From Styela clava (taxonomy: Eukaryota > Chordata > Ascidiacea > Stolidobranchia > Styelidae): a stretch of DNA of 64,000 nucleotides. Made by a program: the position numbers and the translations under genes. The notes under the pieces are model-generated. The model was not told the DNA's origin. It made no database searches and saw nothing but the letters and a program-made list of their open reading frames with translations. Location of the stretch: the NCBI RefSeq assembly GCF_964204865.1, contig NC_135252.1:5291383-5355382 (forward strand), in the 5' to 3' direction. This document shows positions 37,669-51,355 of the stretch, piece after piece. Each line of letters starts with the position of its first letter. The first letter of the stretch is position 1.

Positions 37669-40600
37669 ATGGATAACAATTCTGAAACAAGAGGAGAGAA
37701 TAAACGAGGCGGCAAGGTAGGTTGTTACTTCGAATAGGATAGGTGACAAATAGGCGTTACACCTGATCAAGTTCACTACTTTGGAACAATAGTTTTCAAA
37801 CTTTCCAAGTGACCAAAATTTTGTAAAAAAAATGGAGTTCGTAAAATCTCGCGATCCAACGTTATGTTCAAATACTAAACGACATGCAGTGCTTTTATGA
37901 TGGCAGAATTTATTTACTACTTAAAAAAATAATCTTTCTTATTTAACAGTTTTCCTTATTATTTATTTCAATATTTATTATTGTTTGTCATGAGCGATTT
38001 GTTGAAACCGTCGCGTGGCTTTACTTGAGAAAAATAGATATTTCACAGGTTTTAGGCTGCGAAACCTCAATACCAAGTACAAATTAAATATACTAGAAAT
38101 GAAAACCAATAACTTTTGGGTTTTTGTTCGAAGAATTTTCAGGCAACCAAGATTTGAATCGCGACCCATAGGTTGGGAATCACTGCTTTAAAAGATCAAA
38201 ATTGATGATTCATATTTTAATTTTGTATTGAAACAATATAAATAATAATTTTAGACTTTTTAATTATATTACGCAATTAGAAATACTCATCAAGCTGGTG
38301 TAATTACCGAATATACAATATATATATATATACGTGATTTTATTGAATAGCCTAATTAACTTTATTTATGTGAAATACCTAAATTTAAACTACGTCCAAC
38401 GCAGCTAGTACGCAAATAAATTATATTTACCCACATTACAGAAATGGAGGAATTTCAAAGGCTTTGTGAAGATCTTCTTTTGTTTGGCATGCATTTTTCC
38501 GAATGTAAGTTTGTTTTTACGAGGTATGAATAGGTACCTATTGAGCTTTATTGATTTATAAACAAAGAAAACTACATTAAACATATAGCAATGTTAATTG
38601 CCTTCAAGTAAGACTGATGTTCTCTAATTGAATATATATACATTCACTTAGAAATCTAAAACAAGAAGACGCGGAGATGAATCAGTTGGTAAGAAAATTA
38701 CTGCTAGTATTTAGAAGTTATATTATCGTCAATCAATGTTACAAAACTTGGAAAATGGACGTAGTATTTTATTAGAAAATGAAGAACCCAAGCATTCATT
38801 TGTTTTGGAAATGTGTTTGTTAATTCCCAGGTATTATATATATTTTTGGCAGGGGTAAACAATATTATTATAAATAAATATATGTACAATCACTCAAATA
38901 TCAATTTAAGAAACAATCAGAGTTAATAATTACAAATATTTGTGTTGTCTTTCAATATATATAAATATAAAAGTTGATATTTTTTATTCGTTTGTATGTG
39001 TGATATGAAAGTATATGGCGATTTTAACAATTTAGGTTTTTGTGCCATGCAATTTTTTCGGCATCACTTTTTTAATTTTATTTAACCACAGATTGTGCAA
39101 CCTTGACTGAGGAACATTTCCGTGAAAACGTCGAAAAAGAGATCGCAAAATGTGAGTGTGAAGTATAATTAAATGGTTTCTAAAAAGCGTCGTGTTGACA
39201 ACCCAACATATCAAAATAGAATATTTCAAACAAGTGCCGTAAAGATGTAACGATAACCTAATTGTTTGAAAAATGAGATATTCCTATTTCTACCGTGATC
39301 TCACGTATGATTGTCGGTTAGTATGTGGAGTGAATCGCGTAGGAATTATATTTTTATCTTTAATTAAAAACTCAATGTTCACGCCCAAGCTTTAGGTGTA
39401 GACTTAGAGATGACATAAGTGTATAAAGAAAAGTCATTTCGCAATAATATCTATTCTACTTCCCTTCAATTAAAAGCGAAGAATTTACGTCGTAACAATG
39501 TTTATGTATCCTGTGGGAATTGTTTAAAATGAAAAAAAAAAAAATGTTCATTATATAACCAGGTACGTTGAAGAGTGTTGTGGTGGATCCAAAGATTGAG
39601 GATGAGAAATTAGTTCACAGCATTGGTAATGATAATACATTATACGAAGTATATGTTGTTATGTTTAATTCAGGCACTTTTACATGTTGTAATCATAAAT
39701 CAATATGATACTTAATATGATGACATTAAAAAAATATTGCCCATGTTTCGAATTTTGCTATATTAATTACAGTTATGCTCATATTTAACTAAATTTATTA
39801 ATTAAAATACCGTACAATAACAAATATTTCTAACTCGATTGCTCAAGAAAACATGTATTTAACCTTCGTCATAACGGTCACTCAGTCAGTAACAAAATAC
39901 GAAGGAATTGATGAAAGCAAGTGTCTATAAATATTGAAACTGTGTTTTCTGTATTTTAGAATCAGTTGCGAAGCCACCAGCAGTTCCAGTATCAAAAATG
40001 CTCCAGGGAGGAGGTTTGATAATAACATTTTTAACGAAATAGAAAATAATTGTAAAACGAAAAACTTGAGCAGCTCATCTTAGATTCTCATCATTATATA
40101 AAAATCCACCAATGTTAGTAAATGTCGATTTTGTTGATTGGTTTTTGGGTCTAATACGCTTTATTTCGACAAGATTGTTACAAATTTTTCTGATACATTC
40201 AAAAATTAATTTCAGGTGATTTTCTTGTGGACCTTGAAGCCCAGAATTTAGTACAAGCTGGTAAGTTTTCAAATCGATATGCACATTCTGTTTTTCATTA
40301 TATTATATATTGCAATGTTGAATGTTAGTTTCTCACTTAGCGGCTCAAGAATTTGCAACGAGCAAGATGTTGGAAACGTATAATCTGCAGTATTTAACTA
40401 ACAAGAAATTAATGTTAAGAAATTAATTAAGTGTTAACGGGTTGTACCAAATGCAACATTAAGACATGTTTGTGATTTATAAAAACGGCACAAGTTGAGG
40501 TGAAATATCGAGAAAAGGCTTGGAATAGCAACTTTTTCATTGCCCCAAAATCAATTTTGCAAAACGATCCTTAGGTCCATTTCTGTTGAATGATTTAGTG

Positions 40601-41563
40601 CCAAAAATTGGGACAACTATTTTTTACAATCACTTTTGCATTCATAGCTTTATACAAGGCCAAAGAAGATTTAATTCGGACCGCTGACGGAGACGAAAAA
40701 GGTAAATATATTAATACAATCAAAGACACCTGAAATGAATATATATATTTTTAAGTCGTCAATTAATTTACACACCAAGCGACGAAAAGGCCAACTGATT
40801 CAAACTTTTACTTTTTTAGACGTGATACTACAGCAACAAGCCAAAGTCATTGTGGACGAAGGTGATTATATTGTATGTCAGATATAATAGTTCAGAATTC
40901 CAAGTCCCAGGGTTGGGCAAAGTTTTTCTTTGCAAAGGCTGTATTCGGAAAATATTCCTTGCAAAGGGTCGAATTTAATAATGGATGACACTGTTGAACT
41001 GCAGAGGAAAAAAACCTTAATATTATTGTAACAATTCATAGATATTTTGAGTAAAGTTTAAAAATAAATCGAAATTGTGTAGTTGCGAGAAAAAACGTTC
41101 TCCAAAAGCATGAGCCACACAGAATATTTTAGTGTTCAAATGCGACCCGTCGGCATATTTTAACCATCCCCGACCTAAGTAGTAAGGTTAGCAGCTTTGG
41201 TACTTCTACACGACTCAATTGATTTACCAACAGATCTATGTCACTAAAAGTTCAAAAACAATAAAATTGATATAATAGAAGTAAATTTATTTTAGTAACG
41301 GGAATGATTTTTGTCTTAGCAAGGCCTTACACTCACTGACATTTTTTTTTCTGCTCACAGCAATTTACGTGGCCATGAACATTCTCATGAAAGACCCTGT
41401 TGTGAAGCAGTTAGGTATGTTCACTTAAGATTTACATTAATTCAATGAATTTGATTTAAAAGATTTGACTGAAGTCGCCATATCCCTAAAAGTCATTATC
41501 CTCATTATATTAAAAGATATTCAATCCCTTTATATTTTTTCAGATATTGGAGATGGCAAATGA
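37669..41563 (+). CDS. AKAP-like small anchoring protein, array gene 5
   Basis: Exons: 37669-37716, 38442-38504, 38652-38688, 39092-39151, 39563-39625, 39960-40013, 40216-40260, alternative terminal 8a 40341-40426, or 8b-11 40648-40701, 40820-40861, 41361-41414, 41544-41563; AATAAA at 41598. Intact. Exon 2 ends IFPN instead of IFPK, exon 5 reads TLKSVV and EKLVHS (Ser to Leu), and exon 6 has PPAVPVS as in gene 1. The 5' half shares variants with genes 2 and 4, while from intron 5 onward it follows gene 1, which points to a recombinant unit. Confidence 0.75.
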
Positions 41564-42576
41564 ATGGGCGTATTTTATTGTTTATTTATTTTCTATTAAT
41601 AAAATTTACAAAATAAATTTACTCTGGTATTATCAACGAATTGTACGTTACGTGAGAAAGAATCCAACATTGAATTGTATTATTACTTAAACTTAGATAT
41701 ATCAAAGATTTTTGACGGATGTAGTTCTGAGTTTATGATCGATTGTAGTACTCAATATCGATATTTCACGCAAAAAGTTGGCGAACCACTGATCTAATAC
41801 ATGACTCCAAAATGTCAAATAAAACGTGAATTGTGCGGCTGTCATCTAATGCCTGAAAAAGAACAGGTATGCTGATATTCCAAGAAAGGGTTCGCGCGGA
41901 CCCACATATTGGTTGCATGGCTACGATGATTAAAATATTAGTGCTTGTAAATGTAACACAGGTGAGAAAAGAAATAGAATCCAAATCTATATGGGTGCAA
42001 ATATTTGCGTAGCTTAAAATGTTCGCGGGTGCAAAGGTAGCGTGGGTGAAAATGAACGTAGATGCGAATTTCTGTGATTGTTAACGTTCGTGGGCACAAA
42101 TCATCAGAGGTTCACGCGAAAACTTCCAAGTGTACCATACGGTACTTGTATGGCGGTTAAGATGTCGCGTATTTCTATTTTCAATATCCTATACAAGGGG
42201 AAAGGCGTGCTGACTGAAAAGTACATGCTGATCATGTGTTGCCTGTAGCTGTAACCTGTGATAATGCTCCCAACGCATCGCTTATTCTCCTCAGAACTTT
42301 CTTGAGCGGGCAATCATTTTTTAGGTGTTACACAGTAAAATTAAACATTGATCGCACTAATGTTTAGTATGAAATGTTTGAAATAAATACTTTTGTTGAT
42401 ATTCTTGGCAATATCATTTCCAATTGCTAATTCATCGACTTTATATTATTGATTAATTTGGTGCCAGCTTGCCGAGAATTCCAGCTGATTGTTTCATGAC
42501 TCAGAATTGGGCTACTTAACGGGGAGAAAGTTAAGTTTACCTGATCTAAAAGATTCCAAATGGAGGGTTTTACTTA

Positions 42577-42609
42577 TGACGTCATAATATACATTTGAAT
42601 TGTATAAAT
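42577..42609 (+). promoter_or_regulatory. CRE plus TATA box, gene 6
   Basis: TGACGTCA at 42577-42584 and TATAAAT at 42603-42609. Confidence 0.7.
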
Positions 42610-42683
42610 ATCATAATTAAATTGAAGTTCAAATTCAGTATTTTGTTGAGGAAGTCGTTTCAAACGTCAAACCTTTATCAAAA

Positions 42684-45600
42684 ATGGATAACAATTCTGA
42701 AACAAGAGGAGAGAATAAACGAGGCGGCAAGGTAGGTTGTTACTCGAATAGGATAGGTGACAAATAGGCGTTACACCTGATCAAGTTCACTACTTTGGAA
42801 CAATAGTTTCCAAACTTTCTTCAAGTGACCCAAATTTTGTAAAAAAAATGGAGTTCGTAAAATCTCGCGATCCAACGTTATGTTCAAATACTAAACGACA
42901 TGCAGTGCTTTTATGATGGCAGAATTTATTTACTACTTAAAAAAATAATCTTTCTTATTTAACAGTTTTCCTTATTATTTATTTCAATATTAATTATTGT
43001 TTGTCATGAGCGATTTGTTGAAACCGTGGCGTGGCTTTACTTGAGAAAAATAGATATTTCACAGGTTTTAGGCTGCAAAACTTCAATACCAAGTACAAAT
43101 TAAATATACTAGAAATGAAAACCAATAACTTTTGGGTTTTTGTTCAAAGAATTTTCCGGCAACCAAGATTTGAATCGCGACCCATAGGTTGGGAATCACT
43201 GCTTTAAAAGATCAAAATTGATGATTCATATTTTAATTTTGTATTGAAACAATATAAATAATAATTTTAGACTTTTTAATTATATTACGCAATTAGAAAT
43301 ACTCATCAAGCTGGTGTAATTACCGAATATACAATATATATATTTATACGTGATTTTATTGAATAGCCTAATTAACTTTATTTATGTGAAATACATAAAT
43401 TTAAACTACGTCCAACGCAGCTAGTACGCAAATAAATTATATTTATCCACATTACAGAAATGGAGGAATTTCAAAGGCTTTGTGAAGATCTTCTTTTGTT
43501 TGGCATGCATTTTTCCGAAAGTAAGTTTGTTTTTACGAGGTATGAATAGGTACCTATTGAGCTTTATTGATTTATAAACAAAGAAAACTACATTAAACAT
43601 ATAGCAATGTTAATTGCCTTCAAGTAAGACTGATGTTCTCTAATTGAATATATATACATTCACTTAGAAATCTAAAACAAGAAGACGCGGAGATGAATCA
43701 GTTGGTAAGAAAATTACTGCTAGTATTTAGAAGTTATATTATCGTCAATCAATATTACAAAACTTGGAAAATGGACGTAGTATTTTATTAGAAAATGAAT
43801 AACCCAAGCATTCATTTGTTTTGGAAATGTGTTTGTTAATTCCCAAGTATTATATATATATATATTTTTGGCAGGGGTAAACAATATTATTATAAATAAA
43901 TATATGTACAATCACTCAAATATCAATTTATGAAACAATCAGAGTTAATAATTACAAATATTTGTGTTGTTTTTCAATATATATAAATATAAAAGTTAAT
44001 ATTTTTTATTCGTTTGTATGTGTGATATGAAAGTATATGGCGATTTTAACAATTTAGGTTTTTGTGCCATGCAATTTTTTCGGCATTACTTTTTTAATTT
44101 TATTTAACTACAGATTGTGCAACCTTGACTGAGGAACATTTCCGTGAAAACGTCGAAAAAGAGATCGCAAAATGTGAGTGTGAAGTATAATTAAATGGTT
44201 TCTAAAAAGCGTCGTGTTGACAACCCAAAATATCAAAATAGAATATTTCGAACAAGTGCCGTAAAGATGTAATGATAACCTAATTGTTTGAAAAAAGGGG
44301 ACATTCCTATTTCTACCGTGATCTCACGTATGATTGTCGGTTAGTATGTGGAGTGAATCGCGTAGAAATTATATTTTTTTTCTTTAAAAACCTCAATGTT
44401 TACGCCCAAGCTTTAGGTGTAGGCTCAGAGATGACATAAATGAATGAAGTCATTTCGCACAAAAATCTATTCTACTTCTCTTCAATTAAAAGCAAAGAAT
44501 ATACGTCGTAACAATGTTTATGTATCCTGTGGTAATTGTTTAAAATGAAAAAAAAAATGTTTATTATATAACCAGGTACGTTGAAGACTGTTGTGGTGGA
44601 TCCAAAGATTGAGGATGAGAAATCAGTTCACAGCATTGGTAATGATAATACATTATACGAAATATATGTTCTTATGTTTAATTCAGGCACTTTTACATGT
44701 AGTAACCATAAATGAATATGATACTTACGAAAAATGACATTAAAAAAAATATTGCCCATGTTTCGAATTTTGTTATATTAATTACAGTTATGCTCATTTA
44801 ACTAAATTTATTATTTAAAATACCGTAATATAACAATTATTTTTAACTCGATTGCTCAAGAAAGAATGTTTTTAACCTTTGTCATGACGGTCACTCGGTC
44901 AGTAACAAACAAAATACGAAAGACTTTCTAATAGAAAATATTGAAATTAATGAAAGCAAGTGTCTATAAATATTGAAACTGTGTTTTCTGTATATTAGAA
45001 TCAGTTGCGAAGCCACCAGCAGGTCCAGTATCAAAAATGCTCCAGGGAGGAGGTTTGATAATAACATTTTTAACGAAATAGAAAATAATTGTAAAACGGA
45101 AAACTTGAGCAGTTCATCTTAGATTCTCATCATTACATAAAAATCCACCAATGTTAGTAATGTCGATTTTGTTGATTGGTTTTTGGGTCTAATACGCTTT
45201 ATTTCGACAAGATTGTTACAAATTTTTCTGATACATTCTAAAATTAATTTCAGGTGATTTTCTTGTGGACCTTGAAGCCCAGAATTTAGTACAAGCTGGT
45301 AAGTTTTCAAATCAATATGCACATTCTGTTTTTCATTATATTATATATTGCAATGTTGAATGTTAGTTTCTCACTTAGCGGCTCAAGAATTTGCAACGAG
45401 CAAGATGTTGGAAACGTATAATCTGCAGTATTTATCTAACAAGAAAGTAATGCTAAGAAATTAAATAAAGGTAACGGGCTGTACCAAATGCAACATTAAG
45501 ACATGTTTGTGAATTATAAAACCAGCACAAGTTGAAGTGAAATATCAAGAAAAGGCTTGGAATAGCGACTTTTCATTACCCCTATATCAATTTTGCAAAA

Positions 45601-46627
45601 CGATTCTTAGGTCCATTTCTGTTTAATGATTTAGTGCCAAAAATTGGGACAACTATTTTTTACAATCACTTTTGCATTCATAGCTTTATACAAGGCAAAA
45701 GAAGATTTAACTCGGACCGCTGACGGCGACGGAAAAGGTAAATATATTAATACAATCAAAGACATCTGAAATGAATATATATTTTTTAAGACGTTAATTA
45801 ATTTAAAACTGTCTTACACACCAAGTGACGAAAAGGCCAACTACTTCGAACTATTACTTTTTTTAGACGTGATACTACAGCAACAAGCCAAAGTCATTGT
45901 GGACGAAGGTGATTATATTGCATGTTAGATATAGTAGTTCAGAATTCCAAGTCACAAGGTTGGGCAAAGTTTTTCTTAGCAAGGGCCGCATTCGGAAAAT
46001 ATTTCTTGCAAAGGGTCGAATTTAATAATGGATGACATTGTTGAACTGGAGAGGAAAAAAACCGAATATTATTGTAACAATTCATAGTTTAGATAATTTG
46101 AATAGTGTTTGAAAATAAATCGAAATTGTGTAGTTGTGAGAAAGAACGTTCTCCAAAAGCATGAGCCACACAGAATACTTTAGCGTGCCACATGCGACCC
46201 GTCGGCAGTATTTTCCCCATCCCCAACCTGAGTAGTGAGGTTAGCAGCCTTGGTACTTCTTCACGAAACAATTGATTTGCCAACAGATCTATGTCACTAA
46301 AAGTTCAAACACAATAAAATTGATAAAATAGAAGTAAATATATTTTTGTAACGAGAATAATTCTTGCCTTAGTAAGTCCTACACTCACTGACATTTCTTT
46401 TTCTGCTCACAGCAATTTACGTGGCCATGAACATTCTCATGAAAGACCCTGTTGTGAAGCAGTCAGGTATGTTCACCTAAGATTTACATTAATTCAATGG
46501 ATCGGATTTCAAAAATTTGATTGAAGTCACCAATTTTCCAAAAGTCCTTATCCTTATTATATAATATATTAAATGATAATCCCTTTATATTTTTCAGATA
46601 TTGGAGATGACAGATGAATGGGCGTAC
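42684..46627 (+). CDS. AKAP-like small anchoring protein, array gene 6 (right-end copy)
   Basis: Exons: 42684-42731, 43458-43520, 43668-43704, 44114-44173, 44576-44638, 44999-45052, 45254-45298, alternative terminal 8a 45379-45464, or 8b-11 45684-45737, 45867-45908, 46413-46466, 46608-46627; AATAAA at 46652. The 5' half matches the inner units and the 3' block is diverged: exon 8a reads YLSNKKVMLRN and is followed at once by AATAAA (about 45463-45468), exon 8b has DLTRTADGDGK, exon 10 ends VKQS as in unit 0, and exon 11 ends DIGDDR. Helix residues are conserved despite the divergence (AQNLVQAALYKA and AKVIVDEAIYVA), which suggests constraint on them. Confidence 0.75.
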
Positions 46628-46838
46628 TTTATTGTTTATTTATTTTGTATTAATAAAATTTACAAATAAAATCAACTCTGATATTATCAACGAATTGTAC
46701 GTTACGTGAGGAGGAATCAAACATTGAATTGCATTAATACTTAAACTTAGGTATATTGAAGATTTTTTGATGGATGCAGTTCTGATTTATGACCGATCGT
46801 AGCACTTAATATCGATAGTCTTTCGCAAAATTTCCAGC

Positions 46839-47168
46839 TTCTATTTCAAGTCATGGGAACATTTTTATATTCTATGGGAACACTTTACGTGTTTTTAGGT
46901 AACGAGTTGCAATAATTTCACAGTTTGTCATATTTTGCTACGCTGCTATTTTATGATGAAAATAAAAATAAATATTTCTGTGTTTGTGTTTGTTATAGGG
47001 TTGGCCCAAAATGCGTTAATAGCTAAACGTGGCTATGGAGAAAATGCCGCTCAACTCGAGGTTGACAATAATTTCCTAATAGCCTTTCGACTACTATATA
47101 TATGCTTGTTTTTCGGTTAAAGGAAAAATGAATCACTCTTTAGGTTGAAAAATAAATTCTCTACCATT
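46839..47168. other. Unassigned AT-rich DNA right of the array
   Basis: Array homology stops near 46838. A plus-strand open frame at 46935-47120 has a hydrophobic start but no family likeness or splice context. Nothing further is seen. Confidence 0.4.
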
Positions 47169-47488
47169 TTAATCAGGCAAAATAGCTTTTTCATAGATTT
47201 TTGGGAAAACGAAATTTATCCCCTGGTTTTGCCCTACCCCCAATAACATTTCTCTATGTGTCAAATTAAGGTTCAATCCATACTCAACGGTTAGCCAAGC
47301 GTTAACTATTTCCCAAAATTACTGCACAAATTGACAGAAATAAAATAAATGTAACACAGTTTCAACATGCATATTACAAAATGTACATTTTGGACTTTGT
47401 GTTTTATTTATTCTATATAGCAGGTCATTAGTGGGCACTGCCCGCAAAGCAAATTTGACATGGAATGAACGAAGTCTGAATCCAATGG
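47169..47488 (-). pseudogene. Non-LTR retrotransposon (LINE) ORF2 3'-end fragment
   Basis: Minus-strand reading gives FHVKFALRAVPTNDLLYRIN, then SPKCTFCNMHVETVLHLFYF followed by C, a Cys-x2-Cys ... His-x4-Cys pattern typical of the zinc-knuckle segment after the reverse transcriptase of L1-like elements. An in-frame stop follows, then FWEIVNAWL and LNLTHREMLLGV, which also fit that C-terminal region, ending at a stop at 47169. The upstream RT domain is absent, so this is a 5'-truncated, inactive copy. Confidence 0.7.
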
Positions 47489-47634
47489 GGCAATAAAAAA
47501 ACTTTTTTATACAATGTCAACCAATTATCTAAGTTCCTGCACAATGCTTTTGACAATTTTTCTATTTTCTCAGTTGGCGACACGAGGTGCGGCTAAAATG
47601 AAACGTGACTGACGTCACAGATTGCGCAACACGA

Positions 47635-48000
47635 TTAACCATCGGTAATCAATGCAGTGTGGCGTAATATGTGTTCTTTGTTTAACAGCTGTTTTGACAC
47701 AATATCGCAATTATTTTTGCTTTTCAGGATCCATAAGTGAATGTGATAAATTTCTTGTTGAAAAAAAAATGCTGTGCGAGGTCTGATTGAGTTTTTTGGC
47801 GATAGGGGGTTCAATTGCAGAATGACGATTGAGCAAAGAATTAACATTAAATTTTGTGTCAAACTTGGAAAAATGCATGTCAACTCGGCATGCATTCAAT
47901 CGTTGAGCTTTCTGCTCCTCAGTCAACTCAATAGCCTTTGGCATCATTTTGGCACACACCTTTCGCATTCCCAAAGTGTCAAGCAAAATGGTGCGGACCG
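47635..48000 (-). pseudogene. Possible Tc1/mariner-type transposase remnant
   Basis: The minus-strand frame 47986-47711 starts LGMRKVCAKMMPKAIELTEE and continues with QKAQRLNACR, resembling the LGMRKVCARWVP...LT.EQK segment of mariner transposases before the catalytic core. The rest does not align by eye and the frame shifts near 47710. Neither the catalytic D..D motifs nor terminal repeats were found, so this is a short decayed piece at most. Confidence 0.4.
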
Positions 48001-48150
48001 TTTCTTTGTATATATATATCGAGGGGTTTTATCAATGCTTTTAATATCTTCGATCTGACTAAAATGTGAAATACTTGTAAGGTTTTTAATCACAAGATTT
48101 TTAATATACCAACGACTAACATACCGGTCAAAACGCACAATATTCGGCAA

Positions 48151-51100
48151 GTTGATTTTTAAACGTTGGCAGCAGCGAAACTTTCATTTATTACGTAATA
48201 ATATACCGTACTCTATATTGCACACCCAGACTCGAATACCGTATGTGTACATCGTATTTTGCACATGTTGGCCACAATGATTTATTCTTCCTGCTTTAAA
48301 ACACACACGCAGTGCCTGCAATCCTGCATGAAACTGGTTCAAAGCAATTTTTAGGTTATTTTATAAAATTCACTTAACATGAAACGCGATCGACTACTCA
48401 AGAAGTTACGATCAACCTGTTGGCCACCCCTAGTATATAGTCTCGTCTAGAGCCTACCACTAGAACGGCGACTTTCAAAAAGTCGTAACGTAATCTTTTT
48501 GCTATATATATATACGATAATTTTTGCAAATCATTTGTTACAAGGTCCACGAACTGTCCTAATCCCTCCCCTGCTTAGATCAGCAGTATTAATGAATTCA
48601 AATAGTTGTGATTTATGTAAATAAAGATCCCCGCAATTTTATTCGACAGGATTCAGATGGAAGACGATCACCTGACTACATGCTGGCTCTTTTTATGTAC
48701 AAATATATGAATGATACATTCATTCATTGCATGAATTACTTAAGTGTTGCATGATTTAATTTCAATTTAAGTAAAATAATTCTACAACATAATGAGTTAG
48801 GATACTCCATGCTTGTTAAGCAAGGGAAAGTTGACAACATACCCACAGTGGCGTAACTACCCATTGGATCTTGTGGACAAATCCATCCAAAACGTTTTAA
48901 ATGAACCAAGGCAGTCACATTAAACGACCTAATTTACCACTGAAGCCAAAAAATTACACAAGATATACGTCTAAACCAGGTGTTTTATGGCTCGTGGCCC
49001 CCTTCCAGCGCCTTTTTGCACTCGCGGTCTTCGTGTTCGCCATTCCAAAAAACGAAACGTGTTGGATTGTATTATGTGTTTACGACCTATTATGGAATGC
49101 AAAAGCAAACCACAGACAAGAAAATAAACGCTCTCCAGTATACGATCAAAGGTAAGCTTGCGCTTAGGACTGTCTGACGAGGTTTCTCGTATTAGGCGCA
49201 GTCTTTTTTTATAGCTAGACGAATGTCAACATCAAGACGGTTTATAAATTTTGTTTTTGTGGTATAAAAATCGGCTTTTGCTCGGACAGAAACCCGAACT
49301 TAGTCAATGTGCGTTCCTGTCGAATCTAACTCGCTTGACAGCAAAGAAACCGATGCCAACGTGTTTCCCGGGGGTGATTTTTGTCGCGGTATGTTGGTCG
49401 TTGGTTGGACGTAATTATTTATTGCTCATTACATACCGACAGTGCCAGCATTAATCACATCATTGATACCATGATCACATTCTCTCGCATCTCAATTTAC
49501 TTTGGTAAAGTCAACGGAACTGTTGTTGTTGTTGGTACATCTGTCTGTGCTTGGAGGCCCAGGAACGCAGCTATCCATGTGTTCGTTCAAAACGGAACTG
49601 TAGTTCAATATTCGTAATTGCGTCTATAATACGCTAGCGAAGGTTATCTCGCAGTCGAGTGGAATTGTCATTCTGTAGGTTAGACCGGACGGCCTACCGG
49701 CGAACTATTTTCGTTGGTAGATTTCAAATTCCATTATGATCAAACAATTCACGCACAAGAAAGTGAATACACCCTGTGATCGCAAATAATCCTATTCAGG
49801 TAATGAAACTAACGAAGTCGCTATATAATAAATTATTAGCCCTGTGTCGTGGTCCCCCTCGTACTGCTTCGTTGTCCCTGTAGGGAGCCCCCGGATGAGA
49901 ACCACTGCACTAGTACAATCAAGTGATTTTACATTTAAAAATGACGCTACAGCGCTGGACGTCCTGCAGTGGTTAAGCAAACATCGTTTATGTGAATCAA
50001 CATCATATTTATTCATGAATCTCAAGCTTTCCTCACTGTTGCCGTTTCTTTCACAAGCTGCGAATAACGAAGTCAACACCCGAGTTGATAAAGTTTTACT
50101 TGAGATCGACCATGGGAGAAAGCAGGTTGTCTGTGCCAGCAATACTGCTCATTGAAAGTGATTTAGTCGAGACATTATTTTTTGACGATATAATTTTTGA
50201 ATTTGCTTCAATGAAACTTAGACCTTGAATTTGGAACCGATAGAATTTACTATTCACTGCTTTATTCTGTTGTGTAGAATTTTATTCAGCTTTTACGACG
50301 GTGTTGAGGGGGCGTCATTTCGCATCATACATTTATAATAGCCAAACAGCTACGAAACTTTTCATCGAATACAAATTGCTAGCGTAAGTGAAAATATAAT
50401 TATTTTATCATTTACAACTGTTAAAATGCTCCCTTCGAATGCTGAGATTTCCAGCGCTGGTGGCTGGCCTTCGAAACGAAACGTCTGCAGAAAACGAGAA
50501 TAATCTTTTTTAGACATTGAGAGCGATCTTTGCACACTTACAAAGTTACAACAAACCAATTCATGGTTACATTAATTCACGTTATTTTAATAAACCCTCG
50601 GTCTGTTTTTCAAGCTGTGCACTGTATATATCGCTCACTGCTAAGTGAGAAGGTGATAAGAACTTATGGTTTTGATAACATATTATCAGCGTATCAGCAT
50701 TGGCGAAAAGAGTGGTATCGGCAGTTGGCACACCTCTAGTGCAAATACCATGCGTGGCTTCAAATAAAGCTTAGCTGGTTGCGCAACTCTGAAGAGGAGA
50801 GAGGCGATATATTACAGTCACACTGCTAATTATCCGATTTCTGCTGGTGGCCTAAAGTCTGAACTAAAGCATAATGCAGTGATATGTGTGGATTTAGGCT
50901 GATATGTCGAGCTGATAGAGAGTAATTGTCGAAATAACTGTCTCTAAAATCTGTGCCGAAATGAAATACCCAAAGACCGTGTACACACTGACATGCAAAT
51001 ACTTTTATTCACTTTTACTGTAAAATATGGAAACGTGTATGGGAGAGAAATCAATTTAATCCGATCGATGTGTATGCATCTCGGCGACAATAACCAAACG

Positions 51101-51355
51101 ATATTTGAAGACAGGCCATTGGAAGATAGAGAGTATCTGCGAAAAAAGAAGGAACTTATCAAAAATATTCAGCTTTCGCGGAATAATTATTTAAAATTTT
51201 TGCTTTAGCGCAGGTGATCAATGCACAACAAAAAAACGTCAGAAATGAATAAACATTGATCAAACGTCATTAAAAATGTCGTTAATGCTAAAGTACTGAA
51301 ATATGAATAAGTAAGCCCCTCAGAATATGTAATAAATTGAAAAGTAGTATTACCA
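48151..51355. other. Repeat-derived intergenic DNA, no supported gene
   Basis: Contains single hAT-like termini (ggccacccctagtatatag near 48420; gatgagaaccactgcac near 49893-49910) without recognisable partners. A 300-bp stretch at 49844-50150 is open on both strands, probably old transposon sequence. I recognise no host protein and no RNA gene here. Confidence 0.4.

Larger units (their letters stand above)
15528..46838 (+). repeat. Tandem array of about 5.0-kb gene units (six complete plus one truncated)
   Basis: The start codons of successive units lie at 17728, 22740, 27690, 32703, 37669 and 42684, giving periods of 5012, 4950, 5013, 4966 and 5015 bp. Homology begins at aagtgttaa (15528) in a truncated left unit and ends near 46838, just before the last bases of a hAT-like terminus that the inner units keep as ttggcgaaccactgatc. 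Introns and intergenic DNA are nearly as similar between units as exons, which indicates recent duplication and homogenisation. The outer 3' blocks (15.5-16.8 and 45.5-46.8 kb) are the most diverged from the inner ones and share variants with each other. Confidence 0.95.

Noticed and set aside
15528-46838. CRISPR array or satellite DNA
   Set aside because: The unit is about 5 kb with spliced genes and promoters, and the genome is eukaryotic.
49792-50155. Overlapping open frames on both strands, 103-116 codons
   Set aside because: Neither protein resembles a known family; next to a hAT-like terminus, so probably old element sequence.
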